A stretch of DNA of 56,726 nucleotides from an uncultured Ignavibacteriota bacterium (GTDB lineage: Bacteria > Bacteroidota > Ignavibacteria > Palsa-1295). The position numbers and the translations under genes were made by a program. How positions within the stretch are numbered: the first letter of the stretch is position 1; every line of letters begins with the position of its first letter. The notes under the pieces are model-generated. The model was given only the letters and a program-made list of their open reading frames with translations. It was not told where the DNA came from and did not search any database. Positions 24,810 through 34,452 of the stretch are shown in pieces. The DNA is taken from contig CAIUMP010000034.1 in assembly GCA_903900335.1 (NCBI GenBank), positions 1 through 56,726 of the forward strand, written 5' to 3'.

Positions 24810-25407
24810 TCCAACCAAACTTCTGCTCGGGCTGGGTGTTGCGCTGCTGTTTTCGGCGTGCCGATACGACATGCAGGATCAGCCAAAAGGTAAGGCCTAC
24901 CGCGGCAGTGAGAATTTCCCGGACAGCATGTACTCCCGCTCGTTGATCGAAGGTACAGTGCCGCGCGGGTATCTGCGCGATGATCCGGCTTACTATACCG
25001 GGAAGTCTGGTGCAAGTGCAGCATCGAAGGACACCGGAGCAAAGGCCACGGCGGGCGATGTCAACGAATTTCCGTTTCCAATTACGCGAGAAATTCTCGA
25101 TCGCGGCCAGGAGCGATACAATATTTATTGCTCGCCATGCCACGGTGTAGTCGGTGATGGTCGTGGAATGATCGTCATTCGTGGGTTTCGTCAACCGCCG
25201 TCGTATCATATTGACCGCTTACGGACCGCGCCACTCGGACATTTCTTCGACGTGATTACAAACGGATTTGGCGTCATGCCGGACTATGCAATGCAGGTTC
25301 CGCCGCACGAGCGATGGGCCATCATTGCCTACATCCGGACATTACAATACAGTCAGAACGCGCAGGTCACCGACCTAACGCCGGCGGAAGTTCAGAACAT
25401 TAAGTAG
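24802..25407 (+). CDS. actE: Alternative complex III monohaem cytochrome c lipoprotein ActE
   Basis: A 201-residue periplasmic lipoprotein with lipobox LFSAC (Cys20) and one haem c site CSPCH at 110-114, with GVMPDYAMQ supplying the distal Met. This is the subunit likely to hand electrons to the caa3 oxidase. Residues 65-88 form an Ala/Gly/Lys linker. It starts inside the end of actD. Confidence 0.94.
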   Translation: MANPTKLLLGLGVALLFSACRYDMQDQPKGKAYRGSENFPDSMYSRSLIEGTVPRGYLRDDPAYYTGKSGASAASKDTGAKATAGDVNEFPFPITREILDRGQERYNIYCSPCHGVVGDGRGMIVIRGFRQPPSYHIDRLRTAPLGHFFDVITNGFGVMPDYAMQVPPHERWAIIAYIRTLQYSQNAQVTDLTPAEVQNIK

Positions 25408-25417
25408 CATCACAGTT

Positions 25418-26605
25418 TTGGCACCGAACTCCTACGCACCCACAGCCACCTTAGATGGCCATCAGCGCATCGGCATGATCGCGGCCGTCATCGGGCTCGC
25501 GCTTACGCTGGCATCGATCGTGCTCGTCTCTCCGACGCAGTTCTATCATTCCTATCTGCTAGGCTTTTTCGTCTTCTTCGGGCTCTGTATGGGTAGCCTC
25601 GGGCTGCTCTTGTTGCAATACCTATCTGGTGGCGCATGGGGTGTTATCGCTCGCCGCGTATTCGAGGCGGGTACTCGGTTGCTGCCATTCGCGGCAGTGC
25701 TGTTCATTCCAGTGCTTCTCGGGGCGACGCACATCTACCGCTGGACCGATCCAGCCGAACTCAAAGCGAGTGCAGTGATCGCAGATAAGGCCCCGTGGCT
25801 GAATTTATCCTTCTGGATGATTCGTGCCGTGATCTACTTCGCCTACTGGATACTCATCGCAACCATTCTCAATAAGTACTCACTCAACCTGGATAATCAG
25901 CCAGGGTTCAAGTGGAGTCGGAAGATCGAGAATTTCTCAGGCGGAGCGTTCCTATTCTACTTTATCACCTTGACGCTAGCGGTTATCGATTGGTGGATGT
26001 CGCTGGCGCCAGAATGGTACTCCACGATCTATCCGCTCATCATTGCCGTCGGCCAGGCGATCATGACGATGGCCTTCACGATAATCGTACTCGTTACGCT
26101 TTCACGTGATGAGCCGATGAAGTCTGTGCTGAAGCCATCCCACATTCACGATCTTGGCAAACTACTGTTCGCTTTCAACTTCTTATGGGGGTATCTCATG
26201 TTCTCGCAGTGGCTCATTACCTACTCGGGTAATCTGCCGGAGGAGATCGTATGGTATCATCATCGCATCCGCGGGGGTTGGCAATACGTTGCCTACTTCG
26301 TAATCATACTGCACTTCTTGTTGCCATTCGCAATTCTGCTTTCGCGCGATTTGAAGCGCAACGGGCGCAGGCTGATCCTTGTCGCAGGATTCCTCATGAT
26401 GATGCGAGTGGTAGATCTATACTGGCTCCTTGAGCCCAATTGGCATCGCGAAGAGTTTTTCGTTAGCTGGGTAGATGTAACGGCCCCCATCGGATTTGCG
26501 GGACTCTTCATGTATCTATTCGTGTGGCAGTACAAGAAGCGGGCGATGATTCCAACCGGAGAGCCCGATCTCGCGACCGCACTCCATCCAAAAGGAGCGC
26601 ACTGA
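25418..26605 (+). CDS. actF: Alternative complex III membrane subunit ActF
   Basis: A 395-residue polytopic membrane protein, distantly related to ActC and forming the second half of the membrane part of the complex. Around ten hydrophobic segments are present. The start is a TTG at 25418, directly after actE; no strong ribosome binding site is visible, and an ATG at 25475 is an alternative that would remove 19 residues. WYHHRIRGGWQYV and VGQAIMTMAFT are conserved-looking loops and helices. Confidence 0.92.
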   Translation: MAPNSYAPTATLDGHQRIGMIAAVIGLALTLASIVLVSPTQFYHSYLLGFFVFFGLCMGSLGLLLLQYLSGGAWGVIARRVFEAGTRLLPFAAVLFIPVLLGATHIYRWTDPAELKASAVIADKAPWLNLSFWMIRAVIYFAYWILIATILNKYSLNLDNQPGFKWSRKIENFSGGAFLFYFITLTLAVIDWWMSLAPEWYSTIYPLIIAVGQAIMTMAFTIIVLVTLSRDEPMKSVLKPSHIHDLGKLLFAFNFLWGYLMFSQWLITYSGNLPEEIVWYHHRIRGGWQYVAYFVIILHFLLPFAILLSRDLKRNGRRLILVAGFLMMMRVVDLYWLLEPNWHREEFFVSWVDVTAPIGFAGLFMYLFVWQYKKRAMIPTGEPDLATALHPKGAH

Positions 26606-26614
26606 CGACTCGTT

Positions 26615-27187
26615 ATGAAAGAAAACGATAGCCATTTGAACAACGCGAACAATTTGCACGAAGCACCGGTCGGCCACGAGATGGGGGACATTAATCCTAC
26701 TCCCGTCTATAAGTTTTTGGGATGGCTTGCCGTTCTCATGGTCTTTACCTATGTGCTCGTCTATGGTATCATTAAGTGGAATGATGCTCGTATGGACAAG
26801 ATGAACGGCATCGTAACTCACATGCCGAAATCAAAAAGCGAACAGCTCCCACCAGAGCCGCGACTTCAACTCGCTCCTGGTCACGCGATTCACCCACTCG
26901 CAGAAGGAATTGCGTATCGCGATTCGGTCTATCAATACCTAGCAAGCTACGCGTATCTAAACAAGAGCACAGGCTCGGTCCGCATCCCGATTGATCGTGC
27001 AAAAGAGATATTTCTTCAACATGGAGTCGCCGTTCGCGCTTCTGCCGCGAGCACGATACCTGCATTAATGCAGCCGGAGTTTTCGAGCGCCGGTAGAATG
27101 ACCATTGCCCGTGATCAGCGAGTTCCGGGTGGGACCTTCACCGTAACAGGCGGGGCTCCGCAATCCAAGGAGAACGCGGCTGAGTGA
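26615..27187 (+). CDS. Small membrane-anchored protein between actF and the oxidase genes
   Basis: A 190-residue protein with one membrane helix at about 32-54 (YKFLGWLAVLMVFTYVLVYGII) after a hydrophilic N-terminus, and a periplasmic domain containing PPEPRLQLAPGHAIHPL and a YLASYAYLNKSTGSVRIPIDRAKEIF segment, then a low-complexity tail. The region around RLQ and IPIDRAKEI is a pattern I associate with proteins encoded in act-cox clusters of several phyla, probably assembly or structural parts of the act-caa3 supercomplex. The function is unproven. Its stop overlaps the GTG start of the SCO gene. Confidence 0.7.
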   Translation: MKENDSHLNNANNLHEAPVGHEMGDINPTPVYKFLGWLAVLMVFTYVLVYGIIKWNDARMDKMNGIVTHMPKSKSEQLPPEPRLQLAPGHAIHPLAEGIAYRDSVYQYLASYAYLNKSTGSVRIPIDRAKEIFLQHGVAVRASAASTIPALMQPEFSSAGRMTIARDQRVPGGTFTVTGGAPQSKENAAE

Positions 27188-28041
27188 AGAAGCTCCTCCT
27201 CATCGGCCTTTCACTGATACTTGCCACACCTACGTGGGCAGGGAATTCGCCTTTCTTCAAAGGCGAAGTTCAGGGCAGGAAGGTGGAGCAAGGGTTGCCA
27301 AAGAGCGTTCGCAACGTGGGTTTCGATCAGCATTTGGGTGATCAGGTAACCCTGAGTCTTCCAATGCACGATGAGAATGGCGCTGCAACCACGCTCGGCA
27401 GCTACTTCGGTAAGCGGCCGGTCATCCTCGTAATGGCTTACTACGAGTGTCCGAATTTGTGCACCATGGTGATGAACGGCGTTTTCGGTTCTATGAAAGC
27501 ACTACCGTTTGTTGCAGGGAGAGATTTTGATGTAGTCTCGGTGAGCATTAATCCTCACGAAACTTCGGCGCTTGCGAAAAAGAAAAAGGATTCCTACCTC
27601 GCGGGTTATCACCAGGAATCCCAGGCGGATGGGTATCACTTCCTGACTTCGGATCAGTCGTCGATCGATGTGCTGACGAAGCAAGCAGGCTTCCGATACT
27701 CCTATGACTCCGTCACGAAGCAGTACTCCCATGCAGCAGGGATTGTGGTGCTCACGCCGGATGGCAGATTATCAAGATATTTTTTTGGCGTTGAATTTTC
27801 GCCACGAGATTTGAAATACGGTTTGATGGACGCTTCCGGTGGGAAGATAGGATCGGTCGCAGATAAGCTGTTGATGTTCTGCTATCACTACGATCCAACG
27901 GGCGGGACCTACGGCGCAGACATTCAGATGGCTCTTCGCATTGGCGGAGGCTTAATGCTCGCCGCGATGTGCCTGATGTTTTACTCATTCCACCGCAAAG
28001 CCAAAATGAAGTTGCAACCACAGATAGGAAAGACCGCCTGA
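27184..28041 (+). CDS. sco: SCO1/SenC family copper chaperone
   Basis: A 285-residue thioredoxin-fold protein that inserts copper into CuA of the oxidase. An N-terminal signal peptide (KKLLLIGLSLILATPTWA) precedes the domain; the copper-binding CxxxC is CPNLC in YYECPNLCTMV, and the third ligand is His in QYSHAAGIVVL. A membrane segment near the C-terminus (LRIGGGLMLAAMCLMFYSF) anchors it, which is somewhat unusual because many SCO proteins are anchored at the N-terminus. The start is GTG at 27184, overlapping the previous stop. It lies directly before coxB, its likely client. Confidence 0.93.
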   Translation: MKKLLLIGLSLILATPTWAGNSPFFKGEVQGRKVEQGLPKSVRNVGFDQHLGDQVTLSLPMHDENGAATTLGSYFGKRPVILVMAYYECPNLCTMVMNGVFGSMKALPFVAGRDFDVVSVSINPHETSALAKKKKDSYLAGYHQESQADGYHFLTSDQSSIDVLTKQAGFRYSYDSVTKQYSHAAGIVVLTPDGRLSRYFFGVEFSPRDLKYGLMDASGGKIGSVADKLLMFCYHYDPTGGTYGADIQMALRIGGGLMLAAMCLMFYSFHRKAKMKLQPQIGKTA

Positions 28042-28042
28042 G

Positions 28043-29158
28043 ATGATGATCCATAAATTTCTGCTGGGGATGTCGATGTTGCTGCCTGAGCAAGCGTCGT
28101 CGTACGCCGCGGACGTAGATAATCTCTATCTGTTCCTGGTGGGTCTGACGGTATTTTTTACCGTGCTGATAACGGCGGCAATCGTCTATTTCTTCGTGAA
28201 GTTCCGCCGCCGCGCGAATGACCCCATTCCCGCGCATATCGAGGGTTCGGTGCTCTTGGAGAGCATTTGGTCGATCATTCCGTTCATCATCAGCCTCTTC
28301 ATTTTCGCGTGGGGTGCCAAGATCTACTTAGAGCAATACACCATCCCGAACGATGCTACCGATATCTACGTCGTCGGCAAACAGTGGATGTGGAAATTTC
28401 AGCATCCCGAAGGGCAGAGGGAAATCAACGAAGTGCATATTCCGATCGGCAAGAAGGTGCGCTTCGTGATGGCTTCCGAAGATGTCATTCACAGCTTCTA
28501 CGTTCCGGCTTTCCGCATGAAGGAGGACGTGGTGCCAGGTCCGAACCGCTATTCGACGGTCTGGTGCGAACCCACAATGACTGGCACATTCCATATATTC
28601 TGCGCAGAGTATTGTGGAACAAGCCACTCCGCGATGATCGGAACTGTCACCGTAATGAGCGAAAAAGATTACCAGGTCTGGCTCTCCGGTGGTGCACAGC
28701 AGGGAACGATGGCGGAGCGCGGAGCGGCACTCTTTTCACAGTATGGCTGCGTGACCTGCCACAAGTCCGACGCAACAGGTCAGTGTCCGAAACTTGAGGG
28801 GATTTACGGCACTGAAGTATTGCTTGAGGGTGGGCAAAAGGCAGTCGCAGATGACAGTTACATCCGGGAGTCGGTTCTGAGCCCGATGGCCAAGATTGTT
28901 CTGGGCTACAAGCCGCTTATGCCTTCTTTCCAGGGACAGGTAAGTGAGGAGCAACTTCAGCAGTTGGTTGCATACATTAAGTCTATCGGACCTGCCGAAA
29001 CACCCGCTGCGGCTCCAAAGGCCGGGGCCGCTGCCCCTGCCGCAAAGGCACCCCCGATCATGATGTCAGGGTCACCGGAACCGGCTCCCGTTGCTCCGAC
29101 AACGACTGCCACTACACCATCTCCCGCTGCCTCATCGCAGCCTGTACAAAAGCGGTAA
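28043..29158 (+). CDS. coxB: caa3-type cytochrome oxidase subunit II with fused cytochrome c
   Basis: A 371-residue subunit. A signal-like N-terminus is followed by two membrane helices (about 28-52 and 72-92), the cupredoxin domain with CuA ligands His150, Cys187, Glu189, Cys191, His195 and Met198 ([12 protein letters not shown]), and a fused haem c domain with CVTCH at 236-240. LMPSFQG supplies the likely distal Met. The C-terminal ~45 residues are an Ala/Pro-rich tail. The fusion marks a caa3 enzyme that takes electrons directly from a cytochrome c or from ActE/ActA. Confidence 0.95.
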   Translation: MMIHKFLLGMSMLLPEQASSYAADVDNLYLFLVGLTVFFTVLITAAIVYFFVKFRRRANDPIPAHIEGSVLLESIWSIIPFIISLFIFAWGAKIYLEQYTIPNDATDIYVVGKQWMWKFQHPEGQREINEVHIPIGKKVRFVMASEDVIHSFYVPAFRMKEDVVPGPNRYSTVWCEPTMTGTFHIFCAEYCGTSHSAMIGTVTVMSEKDYQVWLSGGAQQGTMAERGAALFSQYGCVTCHKSDATGQCPKLEGIYGTEVLLEGGQKAVADDSYIRESVLSPMAKIVLGYKPLMPSFQGQVSEEQLQQLVAYIKSIGPAETPAAAPKAGAAAPAAKAPPIMMSGSPEPAPVAPTTTATTPSPAASSQPVQKR

Positions 29159-29181
29159 TTTACAGCGCGCACAGAAAGTTT

Positions 29182-30864
29182 ATGAGCTTAACCGCACAAC
29201 AATCGGCACCAATGAAATCCGCAATATCGCAACAGCGATTCAATCGGGATGGGGAGCCGCAGACGTACCTTAATAATGGACATGGCCTCCGCTCCTGGTT
29301 CCTTACGAAGGATCATAAGCGGATCGCAATGTTATACCTCGTATCGGTGGCCTTCTTTTTCGCGGTTGGCGGCATCTATGCCTTGCTGATCCGCATAAAT
29401 TTGCTGGCACCTAACGGCCTTTTTGAGTCGGATACCTACAATCGCATCTTCACGACGCACGGGATTATCATGGTCTTCTTCTTCCTGGTACCCGCTGTTC
29501 CAGCGGTACTCGGGAATTTCTTGTTGCCCATCATGATCGGCGCGAAAGACCTTGCCTTCCCGAAGATTAACCTCCTTAGCTGGTACCTGTACATTTTTGG
29601 CGCGGCCTTCACTGTTATCGCTGTTATTGCAGGCGGTGTGGATACCGGCTGGACCTTCTACACGCCGTATAGCTCTACCTATTCCAACTCGAATGTTCTG
29701 CTTGCGGGGGTCGGTATCTTCATCGTTGGCTTCTCGTCCATTCTGACCGGACTGAATTTCATCGTTACCGTTCACACCATGCGCGCTCCGGGCCTCACCT
29801 GGTTCCGACTGCCGCTCTTTGTGTGGGCCAATTACGCCACATCGCTCGTAATCATGCTCAGCACTCCCGTGCTGGCCATCACGGTATCGCTTCTGGCGAT
29901 CGAACGCGTTGCACACGTCGGCATCTTCGACCCTGCTATCGGTGGAGACCCTGTTCTCTTCCAGCATATGTTCTGGTTCTACTCGCATCCGGCAGTTTAT
30001 ATCATGGTTCTCCCTGCGATGGGTGTGATCAGTGAGCTGATCGCGAACATGTCGAAGAAGAATGTGTTCGGGTACAAACTCGTCGCAATGTCTAGCCTAG
30101 CCATTGGCGTGTTCGGCTTCCTTGTGTGGGGACATCACCTTTTCGTTTCCACGCAGTCTGTCTATCTTGGCATCATCTTCTCGTTTTTGAGCTTTGCGGT
30201 TGCCATTCCATCCGCAATTAAGGTATTTAACTGGACGGCGACACTCTTCAAGGGTTCGATCTCTTACGATGCACCGATGCTCTACGGTCTCGGCTTCATC
30301 GGGCTCTTCCTCATCGGTGGAATGACCGGACTCTTCGTTGCCGCAGTCGGACTTGACGTCCACTTGACGGACACCTATTTCGTCATTGCACACTTCCATT
30401 ACGTTATGGTCGGAGGCTCGCTCATGGGCTTCCTAGGTGGCATGCATTTATGGTGGCCGAAAATGACCGGTCGCATGTATCCAGAGGCGTGGGCCCGGGC
30501 AGCAATGGTGATTCAGTTTGTCGGGTTTAATCTGACTTTCTTCCCCCAATTCATACTCGGATATTTGGGAATGCCGCGTCGCTACGCGACCTACCCTCCA
30601 GAATTTCAGGTTCTCCATATCTTCTCTACGGCGGGCGCAACGATTCTCGCTATCGGAATGGCGATCACGATCTGCTATTTGATTTGGTCGTTAAAGAAGG
30701 GACAGCGGGCAACACCGAATCCATGGGGAGCCGCTGGACTGGAGTGGATGACAACTTCGCCGCCACCCACGGAGAATTTTTACGAGACACCGGTGGTAAC
30801 CTGGGAAGCGTACGACTTTACCGTCGTCCGACCTGAGGATGTGACCGGGATGGCTGCTGAGTAA
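29182..30864 (+). CDS. coxA: Cytochrome c oxidase subunit I, A2-type
   Basis: A 560-residue haem-copper subunit with 12 expected helices. Haem and copper ligands are present: [10 protein letters not shown] (low-spin haem His), [10 protein letters not shown] (CuB His), VWGHHLFVS (CuB His pair) and [16 protein letters not shown] (haem His). The sequence YSHPAVY in place of GHPEVY shows that the glutamate of A1 oxidases is missing and the Tyr-Ser pair is used, which defines the A2 subfamily found in Rhodothermus and Thermus caa3 enzymes. Proton pumping is expected. The preceding ~45 residues are a hydrophilic extension. Confidence 0.96.
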   Translation: MSLTAQQSAPMKSAISQQRFNRDGEPQTYLNNGHGLRSWFLTKDHKRIAMLYLVSVAFFFAVGGIYALLIRINLLAPNGLFESDTYNRIFTTHGIIMVFFFLVPAVPAVLGNFLLPIMIGAKDLAFPKINLLSWYLYIFGAAFTVIAVIAGGVDTGWTFYTPYSSTYSNSNVLLAGVGIFIVGFSSILTGLNFIVTVHTMRAPGLTWFRLPLFVWANYATSLVIMLSTPVLAITVSLLAIERVAHVGIFDPAIGGDPVLFQHMFWFYSHPAVYIMVLPAMGVISELIANMSKKNVFGYKLVAMSSLAIGVFGFLVWGHHLFVSTQSVYLGIIFSFLSFAVAIPSAIKVFNWTATLFKGSISYDAPMLYGLGFIGLFLIGGMTGLFVAAVGLDVHLTDTYFVIAHFHYVMVGGSLMGFLGGMHLWWPKMTGRMYPEAWARAAMVIQFVGFNLTFFPQFILGYLGMPRRYATYPPEFQVLHIFSTAGATILAIGMAITICYLIWSLKKGQRATPNPWGAAGLEWMTTSPPPTENFYETPVVTWEAYDFTVVRPEDVTGMAAE

Positions 30865-30924
30865 GTTAGAGTAGCAGCACACTGGGATAACCACACGACT
30901 CATCACGTTTAAGGCAAGACGAAC

Positions 30925-31695
30925 TTGGCAACGGTAGATACACAGGCGATGTCGAACAAAGTGAAGTCGGACGAACATTCGTCCGCGCATGGTCACGGAG
31001 GCCGCCATCCGCGCCTGGTCCATCACTTTGATAGTATGGAGCAGCAAAACGAGGCTGGCAACTTCGGGATGTGGTGGTTCCTATTGACCGAAATCATGTT
31101 TTTCGGTGGTATGTTTACGGCCTATACCGTGTACCGCCACATGTATTTCGATGCGTTTGCCGCAGCGAGTGGCGCGCTCGATATTCGCTGGGGTGCCTTT
31201 AACACGGTCGTCCTTATCACAAGCAGCTTGACGATGGCGCTTGGCGTGTATCACGCGCAAATGGGGAATAACAAGAAGCTGACGATGTTCTTGCTCCTGA
31301 CCGTGCTGCTCGGCGGCGTATTCTTGGGCGTTAAGTACATTGAGTATAGCGCGAAGTTCACCGAGCACATCTTCCCCGCAGCAAGCAACTTCCAGTGGCC
31401 ACCCTACGAAAAGCCCGTTGCCGGTCATGCAGAAACGCAGCAATTAGCAGACCCGGTATTTACCGGCCACGTGAAGATCTACTTCTTCCTCTACTTCGTA
31501 CTTACCGGTTTCCATGCCACGCACATGATCATCGGTATGGGAATCTTGCTGGTGCTTGCTTGGCAATCATGGAAGGGGAAGTTCTCAAAAGAGTATCACT
31601 CTTACATTGAGCTGTTCGGGCTGTATTGGCACTTTGTCGATATTGTCTGGATTTTCCTCTTCCCGCTACTGTATCTGGTCGATCGACACCTATAA
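30925..31695 (+). CDS. coxC: Cytochrome c oxidase subunit III
   Basis: A 256-residue membrane subunit. After a His-rich hydrophilic N-terminus ([18 protein letters not shown]) there are five helices: [20 protein letters not shown], a second near 85-105, a third near 115-135, then the [20 protein letters not shown] and [18 protein letters not shown] segments typical of subunit III. The long start is TTG at 30925, with AAGG ten bases upstream; ATG at 30949 is an alternative. It stabilises subunit I and its proton uptake. Confidence 0.93.
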   Translation: MATVDTQAMSNKVKSDEHSSAHGHGGRHPRLVHHFDSMEQQNEAGNFGMWWFLLTEIMFFGGMFTAYTVYRHMYFDAFAAASGALDIRWGAFNTVVLITSSLTMALGVYHAQMGNNKKLTMFLLLTVLLGGVFLGVKYIEYSAKFTEHIFPAASNFQWPPYEKPVAGHAETQQLADPVFTGHVKIYFFLYFVLTGFHATHMIIGMGILLVLAWQSWKGKFSKEYHSYIELFGLYWHFVDIVWIFLFPLLYLVDRHL

Positions 31696-31708
31696 TTTCT
31701 CGCGTAGC

Positions 31709-32005
31709 ATGTCAGAACACATCGTATCCAAAAAGGTCTATTACGCGATATTCGCAGCGCTGCTGATCGGCACAGCGCTGACGATCGGCGCAGCCTTCAT
31801 CAATCTCCACAATTTCAATATTGTGGTTGCGCTGCTCATTGCGGCTGTGAAAGCAACGCTCGTCATCTATTTCTTCATGCACGTGAAGTACGCCTCACGG
31901 TTGACCAAGCTCTGTGTTGCGCTTGGATTCATCTGGCTTTTCATTATCGTATCCATTACGATGACAGACTATCTGACGCGCGGATGGTTCACTTACGTGC
32001 CGTAA
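31709..32005 (+). CDS. coxD: Cytochrome c oxidase subunit IV (CoxD-type)
   Basis: A 98-residue protein with three membrane helices: about 11-32, 38-58 and 69-90. The pattern AAVKATLVIYFFMHVKY is the hallmark of the prokaryotic subunit IV (COX4_pro). The ATG at 31709 lies 13 bases after the coxC stop; a longer frame back into coxC is not credible. It closes the classical part of the oxidase operon. Confidence 0.93.
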   Translation: MSEHIVSKKVYYAIFAALLIGTALTIGAAFINLHNFNIVVALLIAAVKATLVIYFFMHVKYASRLTKLCVALGFIWLFIIVSITMTDYLTRGWFTYVP

Positions 32006-32254
32006 AGGGCTCAATGTATTCCTAGAGGGCTGGTTATAACTGCTAACTCGATATGCAATTGAGTTTCCCCCGAAAAGCGAATGGCGACCAATCATGACAA
32101 GCAAGTCATGACTTACATCCGCAAAGCCGGAACCCAAACCTGCACTTTTTTTGTAATCTAAAGCCATTCCGATGCTCCGAAGCGTCAAACTCGGATCACG
32201 GACTGTGTTCGAGGTTCAGGTCAACATCAGTTTATTGCAATTTTGTAAAGCATT

Positions 32255-33175
32255 ATGAAATCTCGCATCGCCTACATACTCCCTTCTATCGTAATCGTCG
32301 CTCTCGTTGCGGCGTATGCGCTTGTTCCTTCGCGGTTTGACGGTGGTTTGCACGCAGAGCGTACCATTCCCGTCGATAGCACTAAGAAGGGCGCCCAGAT
32401 CGACCTCAAGGAAGACACCTACGATTTCCGCGACATCGAGCAAGGCACTAAGGCTGAGCATAATTTTATTATCGGCAACAGCGGTACGGATACCCTCGTC
32501 ATCATGGGCACGCACCCATCATGCGGTTGTACCGCTGCGGTGATCGAGGGCAATTCCCGTATCGCCCCAGGTAGGACCGTTCAGCTGCGCGTAACGTTTG
32601 ACGCGAACAACAAGCCAGAAGGACCGATTATCAAATCCGTCACAATTACATCGAACTCCAAAGATCGCTCGGATGCGCAGGTTCGCATTCAGGGCCGCGT
32701 CGTGAAGTCCAAACTTGCACACAAGGTGACAATGCACTTGGATGGTCTCTTCCAGGGTGACTGCGCAAGCTGCCACGTCACAAAGGGCAAGGGCGAACTT
32801 GGTGCTCGCCTCTACGAAGCAGATTGCGCCATTTGCCACGGTACAAAGGCCGATGCTAAGCCAGGCGCTGAACTCGCCAGCGAGGCAATGATGAAGCACA
32901 CGCCGAAGCAGTGGAAGTCCATAATCGAAAATGGTATCCCGAACACGGGCATGCCTGCTTTCCACACGAAGAACAAAGGCCCGCTCGGTGACGAAGAGAT
33001 TGCGTCGCTCGTCGAGTACATGGGTGCCTTCAAGAAGGAAGCTGAGAGAAACAATATGTTGAAGTCGTTGTCGCCTTCAAGCTCCTCGGGTGCAAACTCT
33101 GGCACAGCAACGATGAGCCACGACATCATTCCCGCGCATGGCGGAGCCCAAGCCACCCCAGCCTCGAAGAAGTAA
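32255..33175 (+). CDS. DUF1573 domain-cytochrome c fusion protein
   Basis: A 306-residue exported protein. An N-terminal hydrophobic segment (about 5-25) anchors or exports it. Residues ~45-150 are a DUF1573 domain, an Ig-like fold, with the signature THPSCGCT at 88-95. Residues ~160-265 are a cytochrome c module with two haem-binding sites, CASCH and 24 residues later CAICH, and a distal-ligand type motif NTGMPAFH. The tail is Ser/Ala-rich. The pairing of the two modules is uncommon in my experience. The position after coxD, 250 bases away, suggests an electron carrier or assembly factor for the act-caa3 system. It is followed by a strong terminator. Confidence 0.85.
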   Translation: MKSRIAYILPSIVIVALVAAYALVPSRFDGGLHAERTIPVDSTKKGAQIDLKEDTYDFRDIEQGTKAEHNFIIGNSGTDTLVIMGTHPSCGCTAAVIEGNSRIAPGRTVQLRVTFDANNKPEGPIIKSVTITSNSKDRSDAQVRIQGRVVKSKLAHKVTMHLDGLFQGDCASCHVTKGKGELGARLYEADCAICHGTKADAKPGAELASEAMMKHTPKQWKSIIENGIPNTGMPAFHTKNKGPLGDEEIASLVEYMGAFKKEAERNNMLKSLSPSSSSGANSGTATMSHDIIPAHGGAQATPASKK

Positions 33176-33192
33176 TCTTCTTTAAGATTCAT

Positions 33193-33227
33193 AAAAAAAG
33201 GCTGACCAAATGGTCAGCCTTTTTTAT
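33193..33227. terminator. Bidirectional rho-independent terminator
   Basis: AAAAAAGGCTGACCA, a two-base loop, then TGGTCAGCCTTTTTT: a near-perfect stem flanked by A- and T-runs, so it can end transcription from both sides. It closes the act-cox block on the plus strand and the purine/phospholipid operon on the minus strand. Confidence 0.95.
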
Positions 33228-33245
33228 TTCCCCCAAAGAATAGAT

Positions 33246-33410
33246 CTACTTCTTGTAATCCAGGATCCATCCGTCACCCTTTTTGCTGTGTCTGTATGAG
33301 GTGATCTTCTTCGAGCGGGTGACAGCCTTTAGCGCTCCACCGACGATTACAAGGCCGGCAAGAGCGAGGACGCCAAACATTGCGAGTTGTACGATAAGAC
33401 CGATGTCCAT
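33246..33410 (-). CDS. Very small membrane protein
   Basis: A 54-residue protein from ATG 33410 (MDIGLIVQLAMFGVLALAGL), with one membrane helix at about 5-28 and a basic tail with KKGDGWILDYKK. A TTG at 33440 that overlaps the purQ stop would add ten residues. It is not a family I know. Its place at the end of the pur-pss operon and before the shared terminator shows that it is transcribed with it. Confidence 0.6.
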   Translation of the reverse strand: MDIGLIVQLAMFGVLALAGLVIVGGALKAVTRSKKITSYRHSKKGDGWILDYKK

Positions 33411-33432
33411 GATGTAAGCGGTTTGTGTATAC

Positions 33433-34152
33433 TTATGCAAATTCGAGTTTGGCCCCGGAATGAATTGCCGAGCGAAGGCTTTGGAAGACCTTAAGTCCGT
33501 CGGCGCTACCGAGGATGGATTCGCAGGCGCGTTCCGGGTGAGGCATTAGACCCAAAACATTACCGGTGCGGTTGATAATGCCCGCGATATTATTTCGTGC
33601 GCCATTTGGGTTCGATTGCGGTGTGGTATTGCCGCTGGCATCACAATATCGAAAAACTACTTGGTTGTTTGCTTCGAGCTCTGCGATCACTTCATCATCG
33701 GCGATATAGTTGCCTTCACCATGAGCTATCGGGATTCGTATGACGCTACCTTTCGTAAGCGAGGAGGTGAACTCTGTATCGACTCTTTCGACGCGGAGCG
33801 ATACTTCTTTGCAAACGAATTTCAAAGACTCGTTGCGAATCAGAACCCCGGGGAGCAGTCCGCTCTCGCATAGAACCTGAAATCCATTACAAATGCCTAA
33901 CACCCTACCGCCATCATTCGCGTGGCGGACAACGTCTTGCATGACAGGGGAGAAGCGGGCGATGGCACCTGTTCGAAGATAATCTCCATAAGAGAAGCCA
34001 CCTGGGAGGATCACCAGATCCACGTCTTGTCCGATCGAATCCTCCTTATGCCAGACGAACTCAGTGTCCATCTCGCCAAGCACGTGCTTGACGGCGTGCA
34101 TCGCGTCGTGATCGCAGTTCGAGCCGGGGAAAACAATGATTCTGGTTCTCAT
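33433..34152 (-). CDS. purQ: Phosphoribosylformylglycinamidine synthase glutaminase subunit
   Basis: A 239-residue class I glutamine amidotransferase providing ammonia to PurL in step four of purine synthesis. The nucleophile lies in GICNGFQVLCESG (Cys near residue 88), the oxyanion region is LPGGFSYGDYLR, and the catalytic His/Glu pair lies in MPHPER; AHGEGNYIADD is a conserved family segment. It overlaps purS by four bases. purL is not in the window, so the FGAM synthase is of the three-part PurSQL type with PurL encoded elsewhere. Confidence 0.95.
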   Translation of the reverse strand: MRTRIIVFPGSNCDHDAMHAVKHVLGEMDTEFVWHKEDSIGQDVDLVILPGGFSYGDYLRTGAIARFSPVMQDVVRHANDGGRVLGICNGFQVLCESGLLPGVLIRNESLKFVCKEVSLRVERVDTEFTSSLTKGSVIRIPIAHGEGNYIADDEVIAELEANNQVVFRYCDASGNTTPQSNPNGARNNIAGIINRTGNVLGLMPHPERACESILGSADGLKVFQSLRSAIHSGAKLEFA

Positions 34153-34430
34153 GCCGGACGGGAGGTTGATAGGAGAGGCTTATCCGTGATCTGAATAACC
34201 GAGAAAGTCTCCATGATCGGATTCGCAAGCAGCTTTTCCGCGGCTTGTCCTGCTACAACACTTGCCTCAGCAGGTGAGGCAGCTTCGACTGTCAGCCTTA
34301 CGAGCTTGCCAATGCGGGTATTCTCGATCTGCCGAAATCCAAGCGAACCCAACGAGTGCTCTACGGCCTTGCCTTGGGGGTCAAGAATGGCCTCCTTGCG
34401 TTCTATCGCAATATAAACGAAATATTTCAC
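34149..34430 (-). CDS. purS: Phosphoribosylformylglycinamidine synthase subunit PurS
   Basis: A 93-residue subunit that bridges PurQ and PurL. The GTG at 34430 is chosen because it gives the normal PurS start VKYFVYIAIERKEAILDPQG; the open frame runs further upstream with no family similarity. ALGFxxV-type family positions are seen as SLGFRQIENTRIGKLVRL. It overlaps purQ, consistent with equal expression of the two. Confidence 0.9.
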   Translation of the reverse strand: MKYFVYIAIERKEAILDPQGKAVEHSLGSLGFRQIENTRIGKLVRLTVEAASPAEASVVAGQAAEKLLANPIMETFSVIQITDKPLLSTSRPA

Positions 34431-34452
34431 GCTGTCTAATTTCTTCGTTATC

